Assembly: GCA_029339195.1 (NCBI GenBank)
Contig: JAPTJF010000571.1
Location: forward strand, 1-34,721
Source of the DNA: Micractinium sp. NFX-FRZ
Lineage: Eukaryota > Chlorophyta > Trebouxiophyceae > Chlorellales > Chlorellaceae
Length of the DNA stretch: 34,721 bases
Direction: 5' to 3'
The translations under genes were made by a program, and so were the position numbers. The notes beneath the pieces are model-generated. The model saw nothing but the letters and a program-made list of their open reading frames with translations, ran no database searches and was not told where the DNA came from. Shown here one piece after another: positions 19,502 through 30,846 of this stretch; the stretch's first letter is position 1, and every line of letters starts with the position of its first letter.

Positions 19502-22500
19502 TCACGCCTCCTGGATGATTGCGTGTATCGCCTCGCTCACGTCTGCCGACTCGCTGCGCACCGCCAGCTTCATGGCCACGTTGCGGGAGGCGTCGATGCC
19601 AAATGCCAGGCGCACCAGCACCTGCAGAGGCATGGTGGGGGGTGGGTGGGTGGGTGTGCTTCGGGGCCACCTAGGCACACCAGCTTGGAAGCTGTGTGTG
19701 CATCTGTACGTGGGGTATGATGTGTAAGCGTGCATGCAGGAGGGGCCGCACTGGCACTGCAATGTTGAGGCTAAGCGCTGGCGCAGCAGCAACGCCAGCA
19801 ATGCGCACAGCACCCCCCCCCCCCCCCCACGCACCTGCACGTCTCCCACCACCGTGCCCGACAGCAGCAGCGTGTGGCTGCGCGCGTTGGGGGGCACCGC
19901 GTCCGTCCCCTCGCACGCCTGCATGCCCAGGATGCGCCCCACAGCCTCCACAGCATCCTGCGTCAGGGGCGGAGGAACAAGCCAAAAGTTATGAACGTTT
20001 GTGTCCACAGTCATTGACCTGAACCGCCAACAGCTGCCACAGGCTCGGGCCAAGCAGTTACCCTAGGAACACGCAGCCAAGACACCGCAGGCTGCCGCCT
20101 CTGGTGCCCACGCCTCCCCCCACCTGCAGGCTGTCCCGCTGCCCGATGCCGTAGTCGTCCACCATCTCGCTCTCCCCGGGCAGCGCGTCCCACGCGGCCC
20201 GGAAGTTGGGGGTGAAGGAGGGCTTGATGTAGTCTGCCGCCGCCACCTCGCTGTCCTCCAGCTGGTACTCGTCCTCGTACCCATCCTCCTCCGCCTCGCC
20301 TGCAGCAGCAGCAGAAATAGGTTAGAGTACATGGATGAGATCAGGGTGCATCAAACACAGCTGTCCTGCAGCTGGGGTACTCATCCTGCGCAAGGAATGC
20401 CCCCATCACAGCCGTTCCTGTTCCCCCCACCTGCACGTGACCTGCACCCAGACAACGCCCCCGGAGCCCCCCACCCACCCCACCCCACCCACCCGTGGAG
20501 GGGTCGATCTCCTTGACCCGGAAGCGCAGTATGTTCATGAAGCGCCCCAGCGCCATGGAGCCGGGGGGCCGCGCCAGCACGACGTACGTCTGCCCCGCCC
20601 CCTCCTGGGGCATCACCGCCAGCGGCAGCACCAGCTCCTGGGTGAACTCCTCCTGTGGTGGCACGAGGGACCAAAGGGCGGAAGGGGTGGGTGGGGGCCG
20701 GTAGTAAGAAGATGTGCGCTATTGTTGTGGAGTAGAAACAAAGAAAGCGGGCACAGGGCGGGGCCGTCCCCGCCCGAAAACAGGTCATGGCGGCGCTCGC
20801 ACCCTCCAGCACCTGCTCCACCCCACCCCTCCTCTCCCTCACACACACAGTGCTCTTCTTGCTTAGCACGCATGCCGCACTCACCGCGTCCGCCAGGTCC
20901 ACTGTGACGCTCACATCCTCCAGCACCTGCTCCTTCACCGTGTTGGTGCAGTTGAACTGCAGCACCACGTGGCCCTCCAGCACGTGCCGCACGCACACCA
21001 CCTTGTACTCCGTCTCCTCCTCCGTCAGCTGCGGTGTGGATGTGAAGCCAGGGGGTGACGGTAAGGTTAGGAAACAAGTGAGGAGGTGCGGGGGCGAGGC
21101 AAGTACCGAGGAGCGGCGCGGCACGGCACCGTGTGCCAGTGCAAGCTGGCAGGCCCAAGCGTGCCCCAGGTCCCAGCAGCTGCACCCCCATCTTCCGACC
21201 GGCCCAGCCTGGCTGCACACCCTGCCTGCATGCTCCTAGCCCTTCGCCCCGATGCCGCAATGAAGCTCCCCTGCTGCAACATTAAAGTACTGTACTACTA
21301 CTAATACTAAAGTGCAACACTAAAGTACTGCGACCCGCCCGCCCAACCCACCTGCACGGGCGCGCATGTCTTGAAGACCGGTCCCAGGGCCGCCAGCTGC
21401 GGCACCGCCTTGAGCATCTCAGCGTACTCGTCCGCCTGCAGGCAGCACAGCACAGCACGAGTCAGGTCAGGCAGCAAGGCAGGTAACGGAAGTGAGCAGG
21501 GCACGTAGTGATGCAGCTTCCACTGGTCATCTCACTGGCCCCAGTGCAGGTGGGGAAGGCTGCCGCCACCCAGCTTAGAAGACTGCTGCCGCAGTGTGCA
21601 CAGCCCCTGCTGCTGCCCTCCAGCCTGCACCCACCTGCGTCTCGGGCGCCCCAGAGGAGCTCATGCCCGCCGCCACCGCGGCCGCCAGGCCCTGCGGCTT
21701 CCCCTTGGCCTTGGCCGGCGAGGCAGCGATGGCCTCGGGCACAGACGCCTGCACCCGGGGGGCGAGGGCAGGGGCAGGGATGGCAGGAGCGTTCAGCTTC
21801 ATTGGAGATAGGGACGAATGGTAATAGGCGTCGAGCAAGCGAGCAGGCAACCGGGGAGTGGGGGGTGGCAGTGCGCTGCAAGGGCCTGCCACCTGCCTCC
21901 GCCCGCCGCCTCACCAGGTCAAAGGGCTGCTCGGTGTCTGCCCCCTCCAGGTACGCCGCCAGCGCCGCCTCCAGGCCCTTGGCTGGGATGCGCCATTGGG
22001 GGTCCACCGACTCGGGGCCGGCGGGGGCACGCTGCAGCTGGTACAGGTAGAGCGTGGCGCGGTCGCGCACCTGTGGAAGAAGAGGGGAGGCGGGGGGGCA
22101 AAAATGCATTGTTGTCGAATAGGTGTGACAACCGGAAGCTGGTACAGGTACAGAGTGGCGCGGTCGCGCACCTGCGGAACAGGCGGGCTGATGCCGAGAG
22201 TTGAGGTTGTGAAGTGGAGGGCGGCACCCTGTCTTCATTGTCGCAGAGCGCGCGCTTCATGTCAGCAGCCCATCCCCCACCCAGCTGTCGCCCACCTTGA
22301 CTCAACCTGGCCCGAGCTCTCCCAACCCTGCAAAAAAAAGGCATAACTTCCAACTGCACTCCCAACGCGCCCCCCACCCCCACGCCCCACCCCCCACCTC
22401 ATCGACGTTGCCCGACTCACATCCACCATGCTCATCCGCCCTCCCCATCCTGTGCGCCGCCCATCCTGTGTTCCACGGCAACTGAGCCTCCCAATGCCCC

Positions 22501-25500
22501 CCTCACCTCATCGTCGTTGTCGTACAGTGCGCGCTTGATGAGCAGGATGACGCGGTCGCGCAGGTCGGGGCAGTGGGCACCAAACCGGGCAAGGCTGGAA
22601 AGAGCGGCGGCGCGGACCTGCCGGGGGAGGAAAGGGGGTGGGGGTGAGGCGGGGCGAGGCGGAAAGCCCCTCCCCGGGTGTGATATCCCTGCAGCAAACG
22701 CTGTTTGCCCGGCTGCCCAGCTGCTGAGGCATGCGCCCGTGCCTGGTGCGTGCTCATCAGGCTTTGCCCCACTTGCCTGCCTGCCACTCTTGCTGCACCC
22801 CCAGCCTGCAGCCCCCTCACCGTCGCGTTCTCCAGGATCACACGGTTGTAGATGTAGCGGATGTAGCGCGCTGCACAGACGGAACAGGAGGCGCAGCAGG
22901 AGGCAGGCACAGGCAGACGGGGGTGTGAGCGGTGCAGGCTGCGTACTGCAGAGGCAGAGAGCTCCCGGCAGTCAGGCAGGCAGGCAGCGCGCCAGCCAGT
23001 TCCGCTGCCGCGGGTGTTCCATTTGGCAGGCGGTGCTGCGCTGCCTTGCCCCTCCCCTCCATTCCCTGCCCCCATCCTGTGTGCCACCCACCCGCCCACC
23101 CACCTGGGTCCTTGGTGCGCGGCCCCTCCTCCCCCAGCAGGTGCAGGATCTGCACGCTGAGGAAGGTGAACTCGCAGTCCTCGATGAACTCGCACAGCTG
23201 CGGGGGGCACCAACAACACAGGGGCGGGGAGGTGTGAGGATTAGGGAGGGGGCAGGAATGGTGGCCGGTGCAGCGCCAGGGGGCGCACAAATGGAGGGCA
23301 AGCAGAAGCAGGGTGTGGGGTGGGAAGCAGGGGCGAGGCAGCACCCGGGGAAGCCTTTCGAGGGCACCGGCACATGACAGACACAGGCGCCCCCCAAGCA
23401 GGCAGGCAGGCTGGCAGGCAGGCGCCCAGCCACTTGCGCCGGCCCATCCGCTCGGCCTCGCTAACCTCACAGATCCCTCCCCCCCATCTCCCATCCCCCA
23501 CACACAAACAGACACATGCAGCCCCTCACCTGCACCAACCCCAGGCACACACCATCCCACCCCCACCTGCGCCAGCCCCATCTCCTTGGCCTCTGGGATC
23601 TCCCGGATCAGCACCAGGATGGCCTCCACAATGGAGCGCTTGTACTCAAACCCGCCGTCCTCGCGCAGCACGTTGGACAGGAAGTTCATCAGGCCCCGGT
23701 ACTTCTGCGGGAGCAGGGGGGGGAGGGCGCCCAGAAGCGTGACGCAGAGGTAGTGATGCACAGCATGGTGGGCAGGAAGCTGGGACAGCGCTGCGCCCTG
23801 CCCGTCTGCACCATCGTTTTGCTGTCTCCCGCCACCAAACGAGTGCCAAGCACCATGCCACACCATCCCGCAAACCCAAACCTCGTGTCTCCTGCTGCCA
23901 TTCAACACCACTGCTGCGCCACTCCAGCCTGCCCAGCGCGCCTGCGGTAACTCGAGGCACAGCCACCTTGCCTCTCCTGCCACCACCTTGGAAGCGAGGG
24001 TGGTTACCTGGCACCCACCAGCCCCACCCCTGACTCCCCAATACCACCCACACTGCGCCCGCCCCCCGCACCTGCGGGAACTTGAGGCACAGCGCCTTGA
24101 TGGCCTCCACCACCACCACCTTGAACTCGTCCGCAATCTCGCTCATGAAGCCGCCAATCTGCTTGAGCAGGCGGTCGATGGACGACTCGTTGCCCGTCTT
24201 GAGCAGCGTGGTGATGGCCTGCGGGGAAGACGAGACGAGGGAGGCAGGCAGCATGAGGGGAGGACACACGAGGAGAGCATCTGTAGGCGGAGGAAAGTGT
24301 GTGTGTGTGTGTGTGTGATGCTGGAGCCAGGTGGGAAGGTGCGGTGAGCCTTAGCGCTCAGCATGTGTAGAGCGCGTTGGCACCCTCAAACCCCACTCAA
24401 CACGCTTCCACCCTCTTCTGCCCCTCCCTCCACCCCACCCTCCCAGCACACCTCACACCACCCACCCCACCTACCAGCGTTGCGATGGAGCGGTTGGGGT
24501 CGGCGATGAGCGACTCCATGTCGATGTTGCAGTTGGTGACAGCCATGGGGTGGGACATGGCCACCTGGTGTGAGCGGGGAAGGGCAGGGGGCAGAGATAG
24601 AGGGGCAGGTGAGGAGCAGTAGAGAGGCAGGTGAGGGGTCGGGGGCGGCATGTGAAGCAGCGGAGCGTAAGCTGCCGCGCTGCGGAACAGCAGCCAGGCA
24701 GGCAGGTGGGCTTGGTCAGGGTTAGGGTTGTCCCACCCATCTTGATGAAGGCTCATGAACACACCCCGCCCCGCCCCCAGGCTCAGCAGCTTCCCCCCAC
24801 CCACCCCAGCAGCCCCCCACCTTGTTGAGCGTGCGCACGGCGGCAAAGCGCAGCACGGGCTTGGAGGAGGAGAGGAAGAGCTGGAGGACGGTGACGGCGG
24901 GGGTCAGCTCCCGCGTCGTCACCTCCCGCATGTTGCAGATGGCGCGTGCCGCCTCGAAGATCACCACCTGGGGACGCAGCGGTGGGGGGGGAGGTAGTGT
25001 GTGTGTGTGTGTGTGTGCCCCTCCCCGCGCCCCCTCCCCGGTTGCCCCGCGTGCCGTGCGCGTTTGTGTGCGTGTGCAAACGAATGCCTGTGTGTGAGCG
25101 GTGCCCCAGGATTCCCCCTCCTTGCCACCTGCACCGTGGGCAACACATCCCATCCTGCCACATGTATTACATTACCACCGTCAAAACACCCACCTCGCTC
25201 TTGTGGCGCAGGCACGACTCCAGGAAATCGTAGAAGGGGCGCGTCTCGCTGCCCACGCCGGGCCCGCTCTCCGCAATCACCTGCGCGAGTGGCGGGGTGG
25301 CGGGGAGGAGCGCTTGCGGCGCGGGCGGTGCAGGGCAGGGCAGCATGGCAGCAGCAACTGGCACGCAGCATGCTTTGGATGTGCTGCCTCTGCCCTCCTA
25401 CACTCTGCTTCCCTGGCCTGGCGCAGCTCCCCTTTGCTTTGCTGCGCTGCACTGCCCCCCACCAGGCTCTCTTCCCATCTCTCCCTATTGGTCACACCAC

Positions 25501-28047
25501 CATTCTTCGTCACATGTGTGGCCCCCTTCCCTTTTACCCCTGCCCCCCCCGCCGCTACCCCCGAGTGGGCGCTCACCTGCGCTACGTAGCGAACCAGCAG
25601 GCACTGCCCCATGGGGCTGCGCACGTTGCTGCGCACCAGCTGCGTCACCAGCTTGCTGACCGCCAGCCGGTCGTTGGCGCGCAGCGCGTGCATGAGCGCC
25701 ACCGCCTGGAACTGCACCATGGGGTGCCGGCTGTTGATAGCCTCCTGCACCTCGTTGCTCCACCGCTTGATCACCTCGCTGCTGGCCCCCGCCAGGTGGA
25801 TTGCACCCGCCAGCACGGCGGTTGCAACCACAGCGCTCTTGTCCACAACAGCCTGCGCGCACGGGGCGAGCAGGGCGGGCAGGGTTGGTATGAGGCTCGA
25901 GCGTGTGGCGTGGCTGGGGTGGGGCGCGGGTCGGTACAGCGCAGCGCGCGGCGCGACACAGCAGCAGCCGCATCACAGCGGAAGTACAGAGCCATGTCCA
26001 TGCTGTGTGCACGCTGTCCTCGCTGTGCATGCTGTGCACGCCCACCTGCTTGAGGTAGCGCTCAATCTGCAGCAGCATCTGCGAGTCGATGATGCGGCAC
26101 AGCACGCGGATGGCGTTGGCGCGGTACAGGTCGTTGCTGCTGTTCATGTCCTTCATCAGGGAGCTGCGGTGTTGGCAAGACATGACATGAAGGGAGGCGG
26201 AACAGGCGAGGAAAGAGGTGAGGGCAAGCAGTACAGGTCAGTGTCAGGTGAGTGCTGCACAGCTTGTCGGAGCTGCTGGTTCACGTCCTTCGCCAGAGAG
26301 CGACGGGGCAGAGGAGGGTGGATGCAGAGGAGGCAGGGAAGCAGGCGGGACAGCATGGATCAGCGCTGCTTGTGGTCTGCTGGTGGTCCTCACAGTGCAC
26401 AGCTCGCTAGGGCCCACCCCTCGTCATGCCACAGGGCAGCGTGCTGCACCGGCCGCCCGTCGCCACTGCGCCCACCTGGTGATGATGATGACCTCGTCGG
26501 AGGAGGGGATGATCTCCTTGATGACCAGGTACACCATGCGCCGCAGGTGCACGTCCTGCAGCACCCAGCAGCACAGCACAGCACAGCCAGGGATGAGCCA
26601 GCCTGCCATGACGCAGCAGCAGCCATAGGGTGGCACAAACGAGCAGCCCAGCGCCCTGCCGCTAGGCTGAGGGTGCTCACTGCCGCTTGCCCCGGACTGC
26701 GGGGCACTGCATAAGCACAACAGCAGCAGCAGGAGCAGCAGCAGAGGCGGCAGCCCAACCAGGTCAGCGCAGGCGCACCTTGTGCTGGAACAGCTTGGTC
26801 ACGGAGAAGAAGACGTCGCTGGCCTCAGACTGCAGGCAGGCAGGCGGGCAGAACGGGCAGGCGGGCAGGCAGTGCACAGGTCAGGCCACTGATGGGGAAT
26901 GTTGGCAGCAGCGGGACGGTAGCCAGTGGAGGCCAGCCAGCAGTCGGCGACCACAGCCAGCCAGCCTGGCAATGGCCATTGCAGCTTGCGGTGTTCACGG
27001 CTTGCCGCTTGCCGCTTGCAGCCTGCAGCTTGCTGTGTTCACGGCTGCAGCTGGCCCCATGTGCTGTCTCTGCGCTGCCACTGCTGCGAGCTTCCTGCAA
27101 AGAGCTCCTGCTGCCGCAATCTCTCTGCTGGAAAGCACCCTGCAGCATGCTGCTGGCTGCTAGCTGGCGGGCCTGCTGCGGGCACCATGCCGCCCCTGTG
27201 CTGTGTGCTGCTTTCCTTGCACAAGACGCATGACGCCAGCTGGCATCACCATCTGCTGCCTAGTGTGGCGCCAGCTACTGCCACAGCCGGTGCCATGTGT
27301 TGCCTCCTCTCCCCTGCAGCAAGCAAGGCCATGCACCCAGCACCGGCAGCCCCACGCCCCCCAGCACTCGCAGTCCATCCACGGCGCAGCAGTTGCCGCT
27401 CGATCGCAGCCTCCCAGCAGCACCCACCTTTGTAAAGCTCTCTCCCTGGGTGAGCAGGTACAGCAGCTTTGTGATGACCTGCTGGCAGCGGCGCGGGTCG
27501 ACGTGCGGGTCGTTGAAGATGCGCGCCTCCTGCAGCACCGCGCCCTTCTCAATGCCGTAGAAGGGCGAGTACTCCACTGCAGCAGCGGGCGGCCCAAGTG
27601 TGCTATCATGTCAGATGCATCGACAGGCGGCCACAGGCAGTAGCGTGCAGCACCCGGCTGCAAAGGGAGGTGCCTGTTGGCGCCGCTCTGAGCCGTCGGC
27701 GCGGGACACCGGCAGCAGCAACCCGTTGCTGCGCCGCCTGCGGCTTGATCAGGCATCGGCGCCACCCCAAGCCCCTCCACAGACGCTCTGCAAGTTGACT
27801 CGGCGGCCGATCACTCACGTTCCTCCTCCATGTCCTCATCTTTGGCCTTGTTGTCCGTGGGTGCCCGCAGCGGCTCCAGGGTGTTTTGGGCGGTGGACGC
27901 CTTCACCAAGGGCGCGGCAGGGGGCCAGGGGAGGCGCTGTCAGGCAGTTCCAAGCCCACCCGCGGCGCCAGCTGCGTGTGCTCGTCCCCAGCCCCTCCAT
28001 CCCGCTATTATTCATCTGCACATATCGTGCACCCGCCCGCTCACCAT
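19502..28047 (-). CDS. Coatomer subunit gamma (gamma-COP)
   Basis: Gamma-COP is part of the F-subcomplex of the COPI coat that drives Golgi-to-ER and intra-Golgi transport. All 23 exons join in phase and give 911 residues. Exons from the start: 28045-28047, 27819-27936, 27428-27576, 26779-26829, 26476-26555, 26046-26163, 25577-25852, 25194-25280, 24821-24967, 24475-24564, 24072-24218, 23567-23704, 23104-23197, 22821-22870, 22507-22617, 21915-22070, 21635-21748, 21352-21435, 20885-21028, 20493-20652, 20124-20299, 19835-19957 and 19502-19621. The adaptin trunk fills residues ~45-600, opening with [19 protein letters not shown] as in plants and including [15 protein letters not shown]. An Ala/Lys linker leads to the appendage domain from ~650 to the end (AIHAIIQEA). 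The first exon supplies only the ATG, so the start is the least certain part. Confidence 0.95.
19813..19828 (+). repeat. C16 homopolymer in gamma-COP intron
   Basis: Sixteen consecutive C lie seven bases from the end of the exon at 19835. On the transcript this is a G run within the first bases after the donor. Confidence 0.9.
22036..22178. repeat. Copied exon start and acceptor in gamma-COP intron (101-bp offset)
   Basis: The first 35 bases of the exon starting at 22070, plus its acceptor, lie at 22036-22077. They recur at 22137-22178 inside the upstream intron with about three mismatches. Both copies would read [12 protein letters not shown]. Confidence 0.85.
22395..22540. repeat. Copied exon end and donor in gamma-COP intron (109-bp offset)
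   Basis: CACCTCATCGACGTTG at 22395-22410 and the bases after it repeat, with changes, the donor and exon tail at 22504-22540. A further piece of the same exon, GCGCGCTTCATG, appears at 22250-22261 against GCGCGCTTGATG at 22529-22540. Confidence 0.65.
23429..23607. repeat. Copied exon end and donor in gamma-COP intron (131-bp offset)
   Basis: The segment 23429-23476 (CCACTTGCGCCGGCCCATC and on) is a diverged copy of 23560-23607, which covers the donor and the last codons of the exon ending at 23567. Confidence 0.65.
23941..24130. repeat. Copied exon end in gamma-COP intron (130-bp offset)
   Basis: The segment from 23941 (CTCGAGGCACAGCCACCTTG) follows the exon tail from 24071 (CTTGAGGCACAGCGCCTTGA) for about 60 bases with substitutions. 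The donor GT is lost in the copy. Confidence 0.7.
24297..24317 (+). repeat. GT microsatellite
   Basis: An uninterrupted run of GT units in a gamma-COP intron, about 80 bp upstream of the exon that begins at 24218 (minus strand). Confidence 0.95.
24997..25017 (+). repeat. GT microsatellite
   Basis: An uninterrupted run of GT units in a gamma-COP intron, about 30 bp upstream of the exon that begins at 24967 (minus strand). Confidence 0.95.
26129..26312. repeat. Copied exon start in gamma-COP intron (~135-bp offset)
   Basis: CTGCTGGTTCACGTCCTTCG at about 26271-26291, with its flanks, copies the exon segment at 26136-26156 (TGCTGTTCATGTCCTTCATC). The acceptor AG in the copy has mutated. Confidence 0.6.
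26986..27045. repeat. 41-bp tandem repeat in gamma-COP intron
   Basis: CAGCTTGCGGTGTTCACGGC and CAGCTTGCTGTGTTCACGGC occur 41 bases apart, with GCCGCTTGCC units between them. Confidence 0.7.
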
Positions 28048-28296
28048 GGCGGCCTTGTTCTCCGCTGCGACCGCCGGGCGTTGGCTACTCCCGCTGGTCC
28101 TGGCCTCTCCTAAAGCTCCCAGATGCGGATGTGCGGCCTGCAGTCGGGGATGGGCGATCAGCGAGCCTGAGAGAGAGAATGCTGTGACATGGCCATCGCA
28201 CGGTTTCAGGCTGAACTTCAGCTGCTTGTTTCGGGCCCCATCGCCATGATATAGCACCTTTCATCGATCCAGCCGCGATACAGCCTCCGTTGGACC
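28048..28296. promoter_or_regulatory. Compact divergent promoter, gamma-COP / FMT
   Basis: Only 249 bp separate the two start codons, so the genes share this region for both promoters and 5' UTRs. No specific motif was assigned. Confidence 0.55.
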
Positions 28297-30627
28297 ATGC
28301 ATTCGGTGGCAGCGAGACATGCCGCTGCAGCTGGCTGTCGCCTGCTGCCGCGGCTGCTGCTCCAGCTAGCCAGCACCGGAGCCCCGAGGGCCTCGCTTCC
28401 AGCGGGCGGCGCACTGCATCCGCGCGGCAGGAGCACTGCCCTCGCCGCCGCCGCTGCTGCCGCCAGTCGCAGCGGGGTGCGGTGCCACAGCAGTGCCAGT
28501 GGCAGCAGCGGCACAGACGTGGCAGATGCGGCGCCACCCCCCGACAAGAAGCGTGTCGTGTTCTGTGGCACGCCAGAGGTGGGACGCAGACGAAGCCACC
28601 AGTGCCGCAGGCTCCGCTGCTACTGCCCAGGAAATCGCAATTGCCTGCAGAACACTCTCCTGCATCGCCACCTCCCCCATCAACAATTAACATGCCCTGT
28701 ATTGTTTGCAGGTCGCGGCGCTGGTGCTGAAGCGGCTTTTGGCTGCAGCCGCCGCCCCCGATGCCAGCTTTGAGGTGGCGGCGGTAGTGACGCAGCCACC
28801 CCGGCCCACGGGGCGTGGCAACCGCAAGGTGCCGCAGCCCTCGCCTGTGGAGGTTGCAGCCGCAGCAGCAGGGCTGCCGCCGGAGCGCATCCTGGCTCCT
28901 GAGCGACCCGGAGAGGCGGCCTTTCTGGCAACCCTACGTGACCTCTCCCCTGACCTCTGCGTGACTGCCGCCTATGGCAACTACCTCCCCACCTCCTTCC
29001 TCTCCATCCCGCCCCACGGCACGCTCAACATCCACCCCTCCCTGCTGCCCGCCTACCGCGGGGCAGCGCCCGTGCAGCGAGCACTGCAGGACGGCGTGCC
29101 GGTGAGCAGGGGCTGGTGGGAGCTGGGGTGTTGGAGAGGAGGGCAACGCAAGCGGTAACCGGGGACACAAGTGGGACCTGCTGGGAGACGCCTCTGGGCC
29201 GATGTGGGTCTCATCTCTGTGCAGCAGAAGCTGCTCGTTGACCCCCTCCCTCCCTCTTTGTCCCTTGCCACCCGCGCAGGTCACCGGCGTGACTGTGCTG
29301 TACACGGTGAAGGCCATGGATGCTGGGCCCATCCTGGCGCAGCAGAAGCTGCCTGTTGACCCCGAGGTGCAGGCGCCCCAGCTGCTGGACCAGCTGTTTG
29401 AGCTGGGCACGGAGCTGCTTGTGAAGAACCTGGAGGTGGTGTGGGCAGGCATGGGGGAGCTGGTGGCGCAGCCCCAGGTGGGTGGGGGATGGGTTGAGTG
29501 AATGGGTTGGTGACAGGGAGCAAGTGAGGGGGGTGGGTGGATGGGAGGGGCGCAGGTGAGCAGGCGCGGGTGCATGCTATGTTGCCGGGATGGAGGTGCA
29601 GCAGTCGTGGTGCCAGGAAGGCAGGGAGGCACTTCGGCACTTGCTACAAAGCAACCGTTTCAAGCTACCTTGAGCAGTAAAGCAGTGCCCGTGCGGCCAT
29701 TGTTGGCAGGCCTGTTGGTCCGAAGAGAACCAGCTTTTCACCGAGTGCCCCTGCTCAGGAACGTCCCCCTCCCCCGCTGCGTTGCCCGCAGAACGACGCC
29801 GCCGCCACGCACGCGGCCAAGCTGCAGCGGGAGGAGGCGGTGCTCGACTTCAGCCAGCCTGCTGTGTTGTGCCACAACAAGGTGCGCGGCTTTGCCGGCT
29901 GGCCCAGCACCTTTGCCAACTTCCAGCAGACGGCGGCAGACGCTGCTGCAGCACCAGAGGGCAACGGCAGCAGCAGCAGCGGCAGCAGCGGAGAGGGGGA
30001 AGATGTGGAGCTCAAGATAGTGCGCACACGGGTGGCGGAGGCGGGCACGTGGCGGGGCGGCAGCGAGCGCGAGGTGACGGCAACGCGCGAGGGGCTGTTC
30101 ATCCGCTGCGGCGACGGAAGCGTGCTGCAGGTGTGAGGGTGGGGCCTCGGTTCTGCACGGGTGGGCTCGGCAGTGAAGGTGCATGGCTGGGGCAGCTGTT
30201 TGCATGGCTGGGGAGGGGACGATGGGAAGTGGGCTCAACCACCGGGACAGCCCATCACGCTTTGGTAGGTGGGCTCAACCACCGATCCCATCAAGTGGTG
30301 GGCTTCAGGGTTGTAGAGCTGTGCTGTGCATGCCCGCAATGCGGGGCCCCGGCAAGCTTGCAGGCAGGCATGCGTCGAACGTGTCGGCGCAGAGCCGGCG
30401 CGCTGTGGCTGGCTGCTGCCCCCTGCTCTCCCAGTGTCGCCAGCTGGCCAACGCCAATGTTGCCCTCTCCCTAAACAGCATTGTGTTGCTCTCTCCCCTT
30501 GGAACAGGTGCTGGAGCTGCAGGCCCCCGGCAAGCGCGCCATGGCAGCTCGCGATTACGTGAATGGGCTCAAGGGGCGCACGCTGCTGTGGCGGCCGGTG
30601 GAGCAGGCGGCGGGCGTGGCGGCCTGA
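28297..30627 (+). CDS. Methionyl-tRNA formyltransferase, organellar
   Basis: FMT transfers a formyl group from 10-formyltetrahydrofolate to Met-tRNA(fMet) for initiation in mitochondria and plastids. Five exons join in phase: 28297-28578, 28712-29101, 29280-29477, 29792-30130 and 30508-30627, giving 442 residues. Residues 1 to about 75 are rich in Ala, Arg and Ser without acidic residues, as in organellar targeting peptides, and pass through RCHSSAS. The catalytic domain starts with KRVVFCGTPE. The catalytic triad is visible as Asn200 and His202 in TLNIHPSLLP and Asp238 in KAMDAGPIL; the spacing is the same as in the E. coli enzyme (Asn106, His108, Asp144). The RGAAPVQRAL segment follows as expected. 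The C-terminal OB-like domain from about residue 295 carries a Ser/Gly-rich insertion. Mitochondrial, plastid or dual location cannot be decided. Confidence 0.93.
29221..29363. repeat. Copied exon segment in FMT intron (118-bp offset)
   Basis: GCAGCAGAAGCTGC followed by GTTGACCCC at 29221-29245 repeats exon bases 29339-29363 with two differences. The intronic copy lies upstream of the exon that contains the original. Confidence 0.8.
30229..30284. repeat. 40-bp period repeat in FMT intron
   Basis: GTGGGCTCAACCACCG occurs identically at 30229-30244 and 30269-30284. Confidence 0.85.
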
Positions 30628-30846
30628 GCAGCGGGCGTCCTGGCCAGGCCAGGCTGTTGCTGACAACTGTGTTCGACCATATACATGCAATGCGCCAGGA
30701 GCAAAGATTAGCAAGCACAGAATGCACAAAAATGAATGAAATGTGTTGCAGAATGAGGGAGGTAACAGGACGGAGGGGAAGTGTGGGGCAGGCAGGGGGA
30801 GCAGGGGGAAGGCCGAAACAATTGGAAAACCAAACGGGCCATGAAT

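Noticed and set aside
22838..24136. Minus-strand frame of 432 codons
   Set aside because: It is a mixture of gamma-COP exons and intron sequence. The exon-only version matches the family and the intervening parts do not.
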